Assembly: GCA_020205615.1 (NCBI GenBank)
Contig: CM035153.1
Coordinates: forward strand, 76,824,471-76,888,470
Length of the DNA: 64,000 bases
Reading direction: 5' to 3'
Source: Panax quinquefolius
Lineage: Eukaryota > Streptophyta > Magnoliopsida > Apiales > Araliaceae
Made by a program: the position numbers and the translations under genes. Below the pieces are notes generated by a model that saw nothing but the letters and a program-made list of their open reading frames with translations, had not been told where the DNA came from and did not search any database. Shown here in pieces: positions 1 to 11,639 of the stretch. Every line of letters starts with the position of its first letter. Position 1 is the first letter of the stretch.

Positions 1-501
1 GATGCAGAGATGTATGATTCACTCTATGATCGTAACGTAGAGTTGCAGGATACTATTCGGGATCTGACTGAGCAGGCGGTTAGTCAGCAGATTACTATTG
101 AGCAAAGGGATAGAGAGATTGTGACTCTTCACACACGTTTAGGAAACATGGAGTGGGATCTGGTTCACGAGAAGGGTCAGACCGAGGATAAGTCCGCAGA
201 AATAGAGAAGTTAAAGAAGGATCTAAAGGAGAGCTCAGAGAGGCTTGCCATAGCAGAGGAGGGCTAGGTACGAGAGTCACGCTGTGCTGATCATGCAGAA
301 GATGATCGCCGTGCGAAGAAGGCTAAACTTGAGGAGACGTACTCTACACTACAAAATGCAATGGATGCGGTTCAAGATCGAGTTAGGATGTATCCAATCC
401 AGTTTGAGGATCTACCATCATATATGCTAGATCGCAGAACGATGTGCCGCATCATGGAGGAGGAACGTAGCAAGGCCATCCAGCGCCTTAATAGACAGTG
501 A
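1..501 (+). pseudogene. Extra ORF upstream of gag (coiled-coil protein), A1 copy, 3' part
   Basis: This is the C-terminal part of a protein lying between the LTR and gag. It reads in one frame from base 1 (DAEMYDSLYDRNVELQ) to a TGA at 499-501, with a single in-frame TAG at 265-267. Most of it is heptad-rich, charged, coiled-coil-like sequence (EKLKKDLKESSERL). It ends with YPIQFEDLPSYMLDRRTM and a basic tail. The acidic N-terminal half is outside the window but is seen in A2 at 20212. Homologous ORFs occur in D and F, with S..DRNV shared with F and YP[IV] shared by all three. The function is unknown to me; a structural or regulatory partner of Gag is only a guess. Confidence 0.7.
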
Positions 502-796
502 TAGTATTAGTTTAAATATGTGAAAACTATTTGATAGTTAATGATATAAATTCCGATATGTTCATAACTAAAGGAATATGTTGATGTTTTAAATCCAGTA
601 GATTCCTTATCTTGGGATAGTTGATGTAAATAGCAGTGACGTTATCTTATGGTGTTAAAACTTTTGAATTTAATGAGAATGTCAAAGTTTATTTGAATTG
701 ATGTGTTAAGTGAGATATGATTAAACGTTTTAGTTAAGTCTTAAATGTTTAAGAGATTTAATAAAAACCTAATAAGCGTATATTCTTAATAGAAAT

Positions 797-3700
797 ATGC
801 CGCCTAGAAGACAAAATCGTCAGCAAGCCCAAGAAGGGTCAACAAACAATAACAACGACGCCAATGCTAACTCCGTTCCACAATTGGTAAACCTTTTAGC
901 TAGAGCACTTAATAATCAACCCCAAGCTCCACCAAATACTTTGTTTAAGGACTTCAAGGCGGTGGGACCGCCAGAATTTAAGGGTTCCATAAACCCAATC
1001 GAAGCTCAGACTGGGTAATGGAGATGGAGAAGGTGGTCGATGTTGCTAGGGTAAGGGAAGATCAGAAGACTGCTTATGCAATGTTTATGCTGAAGTCCGA
1101 AGCCAGCTATTGGTGGCAGGCAAACAAAGTGAGAGGAGGTGAAGGTGTAATATCCTGGGAAAGATTCAAAGAGATGTTCTTCGAGATGTATTTTCTGACT
1201 AGTTCGCAAAATTAGATGGAGGTTCAGTTTCTAGAGTTAAAACAAGGGAATATGTCAGTAGCTAATTATGTGGCAAGGTTTAAGGAGTTGGCTAGGTTTG
1301 CCACGTACCAAGTACATACCAATGACAGGAAGGCGAGATGATTTGAGCAGGGACTAAAGCCCTGGTTGTATAGCAAAGTGTCAATGTTCCAATTGAACAC
1401 TTTTGCTGGAGTGTTAGAGAAGGCCATACTTGCTGAGGGTGGAAGTGATGCAGTAATGAAGTATAATCAGGAGCAGAAGAAGAAGAAGAGTGAGAAGGAA
1501 GGTAATAACAAGACTGGTGGGAGTAGCACTGGGGGTAATCACAATCAGAAGAGGAAGTGGTCTGAAAATTCGTCGGCTGGAAGTCAACAGGGAGGGCAGA
1601 AGAAGCAGATTGAACCGTGCCCAACCTGCGGAAAAACGCATTTGGGAGTTTGCCTGAACGGGAAGCGAGTGTGCTATAATTATGGTCAGGAAGGCCACAT
1701 AGCACCAAACTGTCCGAACCCAAAGAAGGGTGCATGCTTCACATGTAGATCAAAGGACCATCTTGCAAGAGATTGTCCTAAGAAGAGATCGGGAGGGACG
1801 AGTTCAGGAGAAATCAGAGGAAATACTGGTGGAAGCACTCTAAATATTGCAGGACCAACCGCAACAAATAGACCAATAGCCAGAACGTTCAACATGACAG
1901 TGCAGGACGCGGTACAGTCACACGATGTGGTGTCAGGTATCATTCCGATCAATAAAGCTAATGCTTATGTGTTATTTGATTCGGGTGCTACTTGCTCATT
2001 TATATCTGATGACTTCTCTAAGAACTTAGAATTGTTTAAGGACGAGTTAGAATACCCCATGAACATAGAAATTGCGAATAGAGAAATTATCCATGTTAAG
2101 TATGTGCACAAGAACTATAGAGTAGATATTAAGGGTAATATCATGAACGTAGATCTTATCCCTATTCGACTTGGAGAATTTGATTTTATTTTGGGTATGG
2201 ATTGGTTATCCAATTACGGGGTGGTAATTGACTGCCAGAAGAAGCGTATTAACCTTATAACTCCGTCAAAGGTTGTGTTTTATGGTAGTAAGTCGCCTAG
2301 ACAAGCGAGTTATCTGACGATGATGCAGGCCAGAAGGTTGTTAAGGCAAGGCTATGTAGGATATCTAGCTTACATAGTCGATAGTCGTAAAGAGAATCCA
2401 AAAATTGATGAGATTCCGGTAGTGAGAGACTTCGCAGACGTATTTTCGGATGATTTGCAGGGACTTCCTCCAGATAGAGCAGTTGAATTCGTTATCGATT
2501 TGGCTCCAGGAAAGGCCCCAATATCGAAGGCACCGTACCGAATGGCACCAGTAGAGATGAAAGAACTGATGGTCCAACTACAAGAATTAATGGAGAAAAA
2601 GTATATTCAACCAAGCGTATCACCGTGGGGAGCGCCAGTTTTATTTCTGAAGAGGAAGGATGGAACGATGCGGCTCTGCATCGACTACAGAGAACTGAAT
2701 AAGGTCACGATTAAGAATAAGAATCCATTACCGCGAATCGATGATTTGTTCGATCAGTTAAAGGGAGCAAGATACTTTTCGAAGATAGATTTGAGAAGTG
2801 GTTATCATCAACTGAAGGTGAGACCAGAGGATGTACCGAAGACAACGTTTAGAACACGATACGGTCACTACGAATTTCTAGTAGTGTTATTTGGTCTAAC
2901 GAATGCTCTTGCAGCATTTATGGGCTTAATGAATGGAGTGTTCAAGCTGTTTTTGGACAAATTCGTAGTGGTATTTATGGATGACATTTTGGTATATTCG
3001 AAAACCAAGGAAGAACACGAAGAGTATTTGAGGTTGACATTAGAGACATTGAGAAGGGAGAAGTTGTATGCTAAGTTTTCGAAATGTGAATTCTGGATTG
3101 AAAGAGTACAATTTCTTGGACATGTGATTGATAGAGACTTTTAATTTGATGGATCCTCCAAAGTCGGTAAGCTGTGATTAATCGGGATCAGTAGAAGACG
3201 CCGTCGAAAGTAAGAAGTTTTCTTGGATTGGCGGTTATTATTACGGAAGATTCATTCAGATTTTTCCAAGATCGCAAACTCACCGTTTAATTTGACTAGG
3301 AAATCGGTTAAATTCGTTTAGACGGAAGAAGTGTGAGGAAAGTTTTCGAGAATTAAAGAAGAGGTTGAGTCTGACACCGTGTTATCTCTTCCTGATGACA
3401 CATGAAATTTTGTGGTATATAATGATGCATCGCATAAAAGGACTTGGTACGTGTGCTTATGCGAGAATGGTAGAGTCATTCGCGTGTCGTCCACGACAAC
3501 CGAAAGATTATGAGAAGGGTATCCGACCCATGACTGGAGTTAAATTGCAATGGTTTTTGCTTTGAAAATCTGGAAGCACTATCTCTATGGGGAGAAGTGT
3601 GAAATATATACAGATCACAAGAGTCTGAAATATATTTTTACACAGAAAGACTTGAACATGCGTCAAAGAAGGTTGTTGGAGTTAATTAAGGACTACGATT

Positions 3701-4050
3701 GTGAGATTCTATACCATCTGGGTAAGGTAAATGTGGTGGCCGACGCCCTAAGTAGAAAAGGTCGGGAGAAATTGATGATGTTGACCGCTCAGGAGGAGAT
3801 AATTTTAGCGATGGAAAAGCTGGAATTGGAAGTGAAGTATCCTACGAAAATTGACGAGAAGCTGTTTCAGATGCAAGCTGGTACAACCTTACTGGATAAA
3901 GTTAAAGAGGCTCAACTTTAGGACGAAGAATGTGAGAAAGTAAAGAAGAAGATATCTGAAGGGACTGAACCGAGATTATAAATAGACAGTGAGGGACTAC
4001 TAAGATTTGAGAGAAGAATTTGGGTACCGCCAGTACCAGAGATTAAGGAA
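797..4050 (+). pseudogene. gag-pol polyprotein of A1 (gag, PR, RT, RNase H), broken
   Basis: The start is MPPRRQNRQQ at 797, the usual beginning of gag in these elements. Gag contains the PPEFKG and YWW motifs. [12 protein letters not shown] is at about 1618, then [14 protein letters not shown] (second Cys replaced by Tyr) and [14 protein letters not shown]. The protease site DSGA is at 1978-1989. RT runs from about 2450 to 3140 with FMDD at 2974-2985, where the family usually has FIDD. RNase H follows in pieces, with a clear part at 3550-3921 ([19 protein letters not shown]). Breaks seen: a frameshift near 1013, TAG at 1213, TGA at 1339, a frame loss near 3138, and more in 3145-3550. The integrase and chromodomain are deleted. 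A long clean frame runs from 1342 to 3144. Confidence 0.85.
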
Positions 4051-4056
4051 GAAATT

Positions 4057-4646
4057 TTAATTATATGTGTTATATTTATTAAATTAATGTGGAGAATTTT
4101 TATTATTCGAAGTATGTGATTATGTGAGCTTATTGTATTAAAAGAAATATTTAATAAGCCTGATAGTATTTTAATTAATTTAACTATTAATTAGAGATTT
4201 AATAATTTGACATTATTAATCAAATAGAATTTGAATTATGTGACTATGTGTATTAATGAGAAATTATTATTTTTTATTTAAAGTAAATTAAATAAGATAT
4301 TAGATTTATTTTATATGGATGTGACATTACTTAAACTATATATTAAAGCTTTGTTAAATTAAATAATTTTTAAAACCTATTCTAACTAGCCAAACAAGTC
4401 CTTAGAGGGAGTTGAGGGCAGTTACCCATGACTGGGTAACTGACCACAACTCGTCAGACGTCTTCTTTACTATACGTTTTCCCCTTCCTTTTCTTCATTA
4501 ATTTTCCTAAGTCTAGAAAGTGTTAGAGAGAGCTTCATAGAAGATACAAAGAGAGAGTTAAGAATTCAGAGTTTTGTGGAGGAGGAATTCACTTCCTAGT
4601 AAGTTATATTCTACACTTTGGGTAATTCTCTCCAACCCAAACTCCT
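4057..4646 (+). repeat. A-type 3' LTR remnant (A1)
   Basis: It matches 17270-17827 of the A2 5' LTR and 25666-26236 of its 3' LTR. The first 115 or so bases of the LTR are missing, lost in the same deletion that removed integrase. The LTR stops after the common CCAACCCAAA stretch, about 670 bases into a full LTR of about 2.8 kb. It carries an imperfect AT-rich segment and an exact inverted repeat at 4419-4442. Confidence 0.75.
4419..4442. repeat. Inverted repeat, 10-base arms, 4-base loop
   Basis: The arms are CAGTTACCCA and TGGGTAACTG around TGAC. The corresponding site in the A2 3' LTR (26028-26045) has lost the symmetry, and the A2 5' LTR (about 17620) has unrelated sequence there. Confidence 0.8.
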
Positions 4647-6447
4647 TCAGTGACAGAAAGTGTCGCTGTAGGTGTTCTTGAGTTTTTAGGCAGCAGCTTG
4701 GTCATGGCCGAGTGATTGGTTTGACCATTAATTATAAGGCTACTATTAAAGAGTTTTAGTTTGTTTAAGAGTTGATGTTTGCAGTACTCATACAGTAGTA
4801 TAATATGAAACAAATTTTAGACTTTAACTTACATATAACAAGAAGTTATAGAGGCTCAAAGTAATCTGCCGTCGGTACATTCTTGAGTTTTTGGTAACCT
4901 AAAAGTAAGTCATGGTCATTCGGCGGGTTTTGTGGCTTATATATCTTCGATTCTTGTATTTTGATGTACAGTAATGTTTGTTGTAACATGTAGTATATAT
5001 GTTAGGGTACATATATATCACATTAATATAAACCAAGCCTAACTCTAAGGTCTCTAATTTTATTAGTCAAAATACAGCCAGACGTTGTTCTTCATGTTCT
5101 TCAGTTTTCTGGAAAAACCAGAAAACTTGGTCATGCTCGGTCAATGGATTTTGACCATTAATTCCAGTAAACCTATATATTGTTTGTTCTATTAAAGATC
5201 ATAGATATGTAGTACATATAACAGAGTATTGATCTATAACAAAAATTTACAAAAATAACAAACAGAAGACGATTAAACAGATTTGTCAAAGTAGCCGGTT
5301 CAACTGTTCTTGAGCTTTCTGGGTAACCTAGAAAACTGTAATCCGTGAACGGTCAACCCACTTTGACTGCTTATAACTTGAAATCTATAGTTCAAATGAA
5401 CCTATTTTCTTTTCCAGAATAAAGACCTACTAACAGGCTACAAATACCAAACAATTGCCTGACCAAAACATAAACACATATGAATCCACAGGCTCTGACA
5501 TTCGACTGTCAGACTTTATTTTCAAAATTATTTGATTTCTTAAAACACTTAATTAAGGCATCTAGATGTTATGAAAACATGTTCTACCAATCTAACATAC
5601 TTTCTAACATACTAATACATAATTCTAAACATCTAAACAACAAATCTAACATAAGATCAAAGAGATAATTATCAACTAGGGTTTATACTTTTTCTTGAGC
5701 AATTTTTGATTCTAGCTTCTAATGTTGTTGTTGCTATCACCCAAGCTTGATTTGGTAGGTTTATAAATGTATCTAGGCTTAGGAATTTCGTGAGTTTGAT
5801 TAGCCCTAAGGTTCCTATTTATACAATTCTTCAACTTGGCTTTTTGGTCATTTTTGAGCAACTTGCCCCTAGAAAGATCTGATCTGATGACTATGGGATG
5901 CTTGGGAGTTACAAGCATGTCATGTGCTACCTTGGAACTTGCAATGGTGACTCCTAACCTACTTGTGAGGTAGTTAGGTTTGTTTAGTAGCTTAATTAGG
6001 CTTTAATCTTCACTAATCTTGATTAGAGTTTTGTTTCTAATGATTAGGAATGTTAAGTAATGTTAATTAGTACCTAATTTAAGTTTATTAACCATGATTA
6101 GGTGTTAAGATAATCTAATTAGGGTTTAATTTACAAATTAGGGTTAGGGTTTGTTAATCTAGGGTTGTTAACATAAATTCACACTAATCATAACAAGCAC
6201 GAAAAAGCGGTTTGTTAGTGTAAGCACGACAAAGAAACTTGTCGAAATAATTTTACCGAAATGTCCGAATATAGAAAAAAATTTAAGCACGAGGTGTCAA
6301 GCAAGACGTTTTTTGGATAAAAAATTATTTGGTCAAATTTGTAAAACCAAGTATATATTAACACATAACACATTCAGAATAGAGAAATTTTATTTATATA
6401 ATGGGATTTTACACTTACAAGTCTTATTAGGGTTTTGGGTTTTTACA
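4647..6447 (-). repeat. D-type LTR, truncated (copy 1)
   Basis: Read on the minus strand, this begins TGTAAAAACCCAAAACCC at 6447, the same end as the D element LTR at 11629. It matches 10345-11629 closely over its right part and 26237-28075 along its whole length. The left part holds degenerate units of about 205 bases (near 4675, 4885, 5090 and 5300), each with a version of TTCTTGAG, TTTCTGGGTAACC and GGTCAA. The left end is missing and abuts A-type LTR. A TATA-like TATAAATA is at 5816-5823 on the minus strand, so any transcription would run leftwards. Confidence 0.7.
5816..5823 (-). promoter_or_regulatory. TATA box of D-type LTR (copy 1)
   Basis: TATAAATA on the minus strand inside the LTR. 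It is conserved at 10958-10965 and 27404-27411 in the other two copies. Confidence 0.5.
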
Positions 6448-7078
6448 GTCATATGGTGAAGTCAAGTCCAGTTGGGATAGTGATGCCAAAGGATATCCCA
6501 GACAAGCCAAAGCCGTAGTTTAAGAGAGAGAATTTTTTTTTCTCATGATGAGGAACCCGAATAAAATTGTCATGGGTAAGTTAATCATAAACTCTTGCGA
6601 AGTCTATACCGTGTTTGATACCAATTTTACTCACTCTTTTATTTCACCTAGTTGTGTTCAATGTTTGAATTTAACTCCGGAGAAGTTAGACTTTGATTTA
6701 TCTATTGAAACTCAATTGGGAGAAACCTTCGTTACCTCCACTATTTATAAATCTTGTTTAATTCAAATCAACACTTTCACGTTACCTGTCGATCTTATCT
6801 CTTGGAAAATACTTGCCTTTGATGTGATTTTAGGAATCAATTGGTTAACTACTTATCATGCTTTTTGTAAGGTTGTTAGATTTCATACTCCTAACCAAAT
6901 TGTTATGCGAATTCAAAGTAACCAAACCAATAAAGTCAATCATTGTCATATCAAGCCATAAGTAAAGAGCCATGAGCCTTTTTCTGGTGACTTCCTTGTG
7001 TGGAATGCACTAAAGTCAGACATTCTGTAGGTGACGTTGTGAATGAAGATGGCAAGTTGATAGGTATCAATGTGACAT
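6448..7078 (+). pseudogene. B1a fragment: end of gag and protease of a B-family element
   Basis: This is a piece of a B-family Ty3/gypsy internal region between a D-type LTR on the left and a nested B LTR on the right. Frame 6545-6961 encodes an aspartic-protease-like domain of 138 residues. MRNPNK and INSCEVY lead into VFDTNFTHSFIS, where the catalytic Asp is kept but DTG has become DTN, so it is probably inactive. LPVDLI and FDVILGINWL are typical of the second half of this domain. Next comes a short noncoding-looking segment (6962-7078) that recurs in other B copies. The last five bases before the nested LTR are GACAT, equivalent to the GACGT target site of B2b. Confidence 0.75.
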
Positions 7079-7976
7079 TGTAAGACCCCAAATTATTATT
7101 AATGAAATTTAATTTCCTCTATTTATTATGTTGAAATAGTAAGGGTTGATTTGATTAATGTGATTAGTTTTGGGTAAAATGCGCAAATATCTTAAATAAG
7201 CAAGTGGTTATAAAATATTTATTGTTGTCGGGGAATATTCGTTTGGTCGTGAAATATTCTTACTATCGGGGAATATTCGTACGACGGCGCAGCCTTATGT
7301 GGGCCCTATAACGGAAAGCGATTAGAGGAAGAAAATGACAAGAATAAGTTATTTATAAATAACGGCGTAGTTGTTACCATTAATACTGTTGGAATACCTA
7401 GTGGTTAAAACACAGTAGCACTTGGTATTGCACCAATTATTGATTCTTACGTAAGAAGGCACTACTCAATAATTGTTACAGTAATTACTGTTTAGAATTT
7501 TATTTTATTGATTCAATAATTGCTGCGTTGATATTTTATATTACTGTTATTTCAATAATTGTCACTACACAGTATTTTCCATTATCGGAGCAATAATTCA
7601 TATTATCTGAATAATATTATTAGATAACATTATTGGCAATGTCTAGAAAGTTTTGTCTAAGGAGAGGTTTGGTCATCTAATTGCGCGCAAGTAAGGAGAA
7701 ATCCTTATTGGAAAGCCCCCTCTTTCTTGGGAACTGCCTGGTTGTCAGTATTGTGATTCTGTAATATTATTTGTAAATAATTAATTATTAATTTATATGA
7801 TGAGGAAAATATTAATTTTATGGGGATATAGATGGAGAAAATTTTTAATGTGACAATCGTTGAAAATTAATATTTTATCTTTTTCTGATAAAATAATTCA
7901 TTTAAATATATTATTTTAATAATATAATAATTGTGATATTTTTACAATGAATGTGGGATATATGAGTATATGAGGA
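7079..7976 (+). repeat. B-type 5' LTR, first 0.9 kb (B2a)
   Basis: It starts with TGTAAGACCCC and matches the first part of the B2b LTRs at 28707 and 34505. It sits in the same position of the same host sequence as B2b, so B2a and B2b are two copies of one nested insertion. At about 7976 the LTR jumps directly into gag, removing the rest of the LTR, the primer site and the N-terminal part of gag. The flanking sequences share only a few similar bases, consistent with illegitimate recombination. Confidence 0.8.
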
Positions 7977-8550
7977 GGTGGAGTTTATCATGTTGGAGCA
8001 AAACAACATGACCGTGTCACAGTACGAAGCCAAGTTTGCTGAGTTGTCCAAGTTTGTGTCTTATTTGGTAGATAATGAGGAGCGAATGATGCGAATGTTT
8101 CTAAGAGGTTTGAAACCCTAAATACGTCAATACCTCATTTCTCACAAACTGTGTTTATATTCAGATGTTTTGAATAGAGCTTAGTTATTGGAGCGCGATA
8201 ATGAGTCAGCACAACCAAAAGGCAACGACCAACAACATAATAATAATCGTACCGGTGGCAACGGTCATCCGAACAAAGATAACCATCGTGGGGGAAATTA
8301 TCATGTCAAGAATGGAAACCACTTCGGTGGTAATCATGGCCAAGATAATAGAAGTGGAAATTTTAAGAAGAGAAGGTTCAATAATGATGGAAAGACAGCA
8401 GCACCAGCACCCATTTCAAAGGAAGAAGAATGACCACTGGTCGTATGTTTGAAATGCAGATAGGAGGGACACATCCGTCCAAACTGTACGCATCAATCCA
8501 AAGCGTGTTTTAATTACGGAAGAGAAAGTCACCAAGCTCGATTTTGTCGT
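7977..8550 (+). pseudogene. gag C-terminal part of B2a
   Basis: It translates as the second half of gag: EQNNMTVSQYEAKF, ERMMRMFLRGLKP, then a Gly/Asn/His-rich linker (clean frame 8188-8433) and two degraded CCHC knuckles, CLKC...GHIRPNC and CFNYGRESHQARFC. In-frame stops lie near 8119 and 8182, and a frame change near 8433. It corresponds to 32128-32720 of B2b. The sequence is cut at 8550 by the insertion of element D. Confidence 0.8.
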
Positions 8551-9071
8551 TGTAACGCCCCTATATCTATACTCCCACAGTATCTGATATGGTGTTTACA
8601 GAAAATCAATATAATACTTTTATATCTATACACCCATGGTATCTGATTATAAGATTACATTAAATAGAGGGACTAGCAGATATAATTCCCATAGATCCAA
8701 AATACACAGTATCCCATAACAGATGTTAATTCTCAATAGAACTTTTTGTGTTTGGATACCCTCACTTGGATATATGAACTGTATCTATGACTACAGTCTA
8801 TCTATCCAAAATTCAGAGTATCAGCAATAACATGAACAGTCCATATTACTAATACCCTCACCCAGATGTATAGTCTAAGCCAAACGAATTTATACTATTG
8901 TATCGATAGTAACTATCTATCCAAAATCCAGAGTATCAATTAAAACATGAACAGTCCATGCTATTAATACCCTCACTCAGATAAATAGTTCCCAAGGATC
9001 TCAACTAAATTTGAAGAAGTCTAATTTTACATCTATGTATGTAAGAAAACTCGGTTGTGAAAATAAAGATG

Positions 9072-9072
<1 letters not shown>

Positions 9073-9113
<41 letters not shown>
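9073..9113. repeat. (TA)n microsatellite
   Basis: About 20 uninterrupted TA dinucleotides inside the D 3' LTR. The 5' LTR remnant does not reach this far, so age or polymorphism cannot be judged. Confidence 0.95.
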
Positions 9114-9115
<2 letters not shown>

Positions 9116-10957
9116 TAATATTAAGATTCGATTACATGAGTCTCATAACGAGTTCTTATTGCAAGGTATTCAATCAAACAAGAATATAATCTAATCTATG
9201 TAGGGACGCTTTCCTTTATCTACTCCAGAAGTTCCAGGATTACCATCTAAAACTGCAAAGGGAATAATTTGCAAGGATGAGCTATGACATGCTCAGCAAG
9301 TTTTGTATTTATAACAATATAGAATTTAAAGAAATATAACAGTTCAAATTTCAACTGATAGTTGTACCATTTTTGGATATCTAATTTCAACCATTTCTAA
9401 AATTTTCTCTATTTCTCTCAGTCACACAGACTTAGAAATTTTGTTCAGATATGAGATAGGAGATCAGCCTATTCAACATCTTAGGAGTATGCATATCATC
9501 CTACAATGCTCAACATACACTAAAATTACTGTCAATATATGAATTGACCAAATTTCAATCCCTTACGGGATACCCAACTTCAGTATAAGATGTTTTACCA
9601 AAACAATTTGGTTTGACAAAACAGTTTATGCTCAATAAACATTATCATATGAATAAACAATTCATTTCTTAGTTATGTTGAAGCTATAACAATAACTTTA
9701 CAATAAGAAGGTAAATCAATTGTAGGTGTAGTGTATTATATCAACAACTTATCAAGATAAAAAAAAATCTTGATCAATAAATAAACAGGTTTAAGAAATT
9801 TGCTTTATAAGAGATTTAAGGATAGAGAACTTGCATGAGCGTAGATCAATCAAGTTATGCTATTCAAATGTTAATAAGTACCTACGATGTTCATATATAT
9901 AATCTAACACATTAGTATTGATAACAATACTCCATTATAACACTTAAATAATATCGGGTTAGATTAATTAGGTTTGATGTTTAATACCTTTGATATATGG
10001 ACTAAGTTTTATTTATAAACTTTAATTATTCTTTATAATACTTTTTTAGAAATTTTAAAGTATTTAAAACATTTATTTTGATTTTTAAATCATTTATTTC
10101 TATTTATAAGTAATTAATATTAACTTAAAATTTTACAAAAACATTGATTATTATTATTAAATAATTTATATTCATTTATTATAATTTTATATCATTAATA
10201 ATATTTTTCCATATTTATTTAGCATTCAAAAATAATTATTCTAATTTCTTTATTGATAAGTTAATTATTAAAAATATAAAAATAATATAAAATAATTATT
10301 AAATTTATGTAAAAATATCAGAATTTATTTATAATATTTTAATATAATATGTAGTACATATAACATAGTATTGATCTATAACAAAAACTTACAAAAATAA
10401 TAAACGGAAGACGATTAAACAGATTGGTCAAAGTAGCCGATTCAACTATTCTTGAGCATTCTGGGTAACCCAGAAAACTGTAATCCGTGAACGGTCAACC
10501 CACTTTGACTACTTATAACTTGAAATATATGGTTCAAATGAACCTATTTTCTTTTCCATACTAAAGACCTACTAACAGGCTACAAGTACCAAACAATTAC
10601 CAGACCAAAACATAAACACATATGAATCCACGAGCTCTGACATTCGACTGTCAGACTTAAATTTCAAAATATCCAGATTTCTTAAAACATTTAATTAAGG
10701 CATCTAGATGTTATGAAAACGTATTCTACCAATCTAACATACTTTCTAACATACTAATACATAATTCTAAACATCTAAACAACAAATCTAATATAAGATC
10801 AAAGAGCTAATTATCAACTAGGGTTTGTACCTTTTCTTGACCAATTTTTGATTCTAGCTTTTGATGTTGTTACTGCTATCACTCAAGCTTGATTTGGTAG
10901 GTTTATAAGTGTATCTAGGCTTAGGAATTTCGTGAGTGTGCTTAGCCCCGAGGTTCC

Positions 10958-10965
10958 TATTTATA
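10958..10965 (-). promoter_or_regulatory. TATA box of D 3' LTR
   Basis: TATAAATA on the minus strand, conserved in the other D-type LTR copies. Confidence 0.5.
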
Positions 10966-11639
10966 GAATTCTCCAACTTTGCTTTTTGGTCATTTTTGAG
11001 CAATTTGCCTCTACAAAGATCTGATCTGATGACTATGGTGATGCTTGGGAGTTACAAACATGTCATATGCTACCTTGGAACTTGTAATGGTGACTCTTAA
11101 CCTACTTTTGAGCTAGTTAGGTTTGTTTAATAGCTTAATTAGGCTTTAATCTTCACTAATCTTGATTAGGGTTTTGTTTCTAATAATTAGGAATGTTAAG
11201 TAATGTTAATTAGTACCTAATTCAAGTTTACTAACCATGATTAGGTGTTAAGATAATCTAATTAGGGTTTAATTAGCTAATTAGGGTTTAATTTACAAAT
11301 TACGATTAGGGTTTTGCTAATTAGGGTTAGGGCTTGTTAATCTAGGGTTGTTAACATAAATTCTCACTAATCCTAACAAGCACGACAAAGCGTTTTGTCA
11401 GTGTAAGCACGACAAAGCAACTTATCAAAATAATTTTACCAAAAAAGTCCGAATATAGAAAAAAATTTAAGCACGAGGTGTCAAGCACGACGTTTTTTGG
11501 ACAAAAATTTATTTGGTCAAATTTGTAAAACCAAGTATATATTAACACATAACATTTGAATGGGAGAAATTTTATTTATATAATGGGATTTTACACTTAC
11601 GAGTCTTATTAGGGTTTTGGGGTTTTACATTCACCCCCA

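Larger units (their letters stand above)
1..4646 (+). mobile_element. Element A1, Ty3/gypsy chromovirus (Tekay-like), partial
   Basis: The window opens inside this element. Order on the plus strand is extra ORF (to 501), a 295-base leader with nothing recognisable, gag-pol (797 to about 4050) and a remnant of the 3' LTR. The 5' LTR and primer site lie outside the window. The integrase and first part of the 3' LTR are missing: at about 4056 the pol sequence jumps straight into LTR interior, as shown by comparison with A2, which has both. The right end stops at about 4646, joined to D-type LTR sequence; A2 has the same junction at 26236. Family assignment rests on gag, knuckles, DSG protease and RT motifs. 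Confidence 0.85.
8551..11629 (-). repeat. D 3' LTR, full length, about 3.08 kb
   Basis: It is bounded by TGTAACGCCCC on the left and TTTTACA on the right, that is TGTAAAACCCC to GGGGCGTTACA on the minus strand. The left 450 bases match the 5' LTR remnant at 16649-17090. The right 1.3 kb match the D-type fragments at 5208-6447 and 26800-28075. It contains a TA run at 9073-9113, a strongly AT-rich stretch at 10010-10345, and TTAGGGTTTAATT-type motifs at 11266-11350. Confidence 0.85.

Noticed and set aside
1292..1735. Open frames of 94-147 residues on the minus strand (also 21703-22185 and 21852-22148)
   Set aside because: They lie antisense to the low-complexity, knuckle-containing end of gag, recur only because gag recurs, and show no domain.
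1366..3144. 592-residue frame as an intact polyprotein
   Set aside because: It begins in the middle of gag, ends at a frameshift in RT and has no integrase; it is one clean piece of a broken gag-pol.
6113..6165. TTAGGGTTAGGGTTTG-like stretches (also 11266-11350 and 27709-27795) resembling telomere repeats
   Set aside because: Units are irregular, mixed with TTTAATTAGCTAATT, and sit at the same place in three copies of one LTR. They are LTR sequence, not interstitial telomere arrays.
6545..6961. Clean 138-residue protease frame as a possible domesticated host gene
   Set aside because: The active site is DTN, it is flanked by cut element sequence, and sister copies at 28169 and 63191 are broken.
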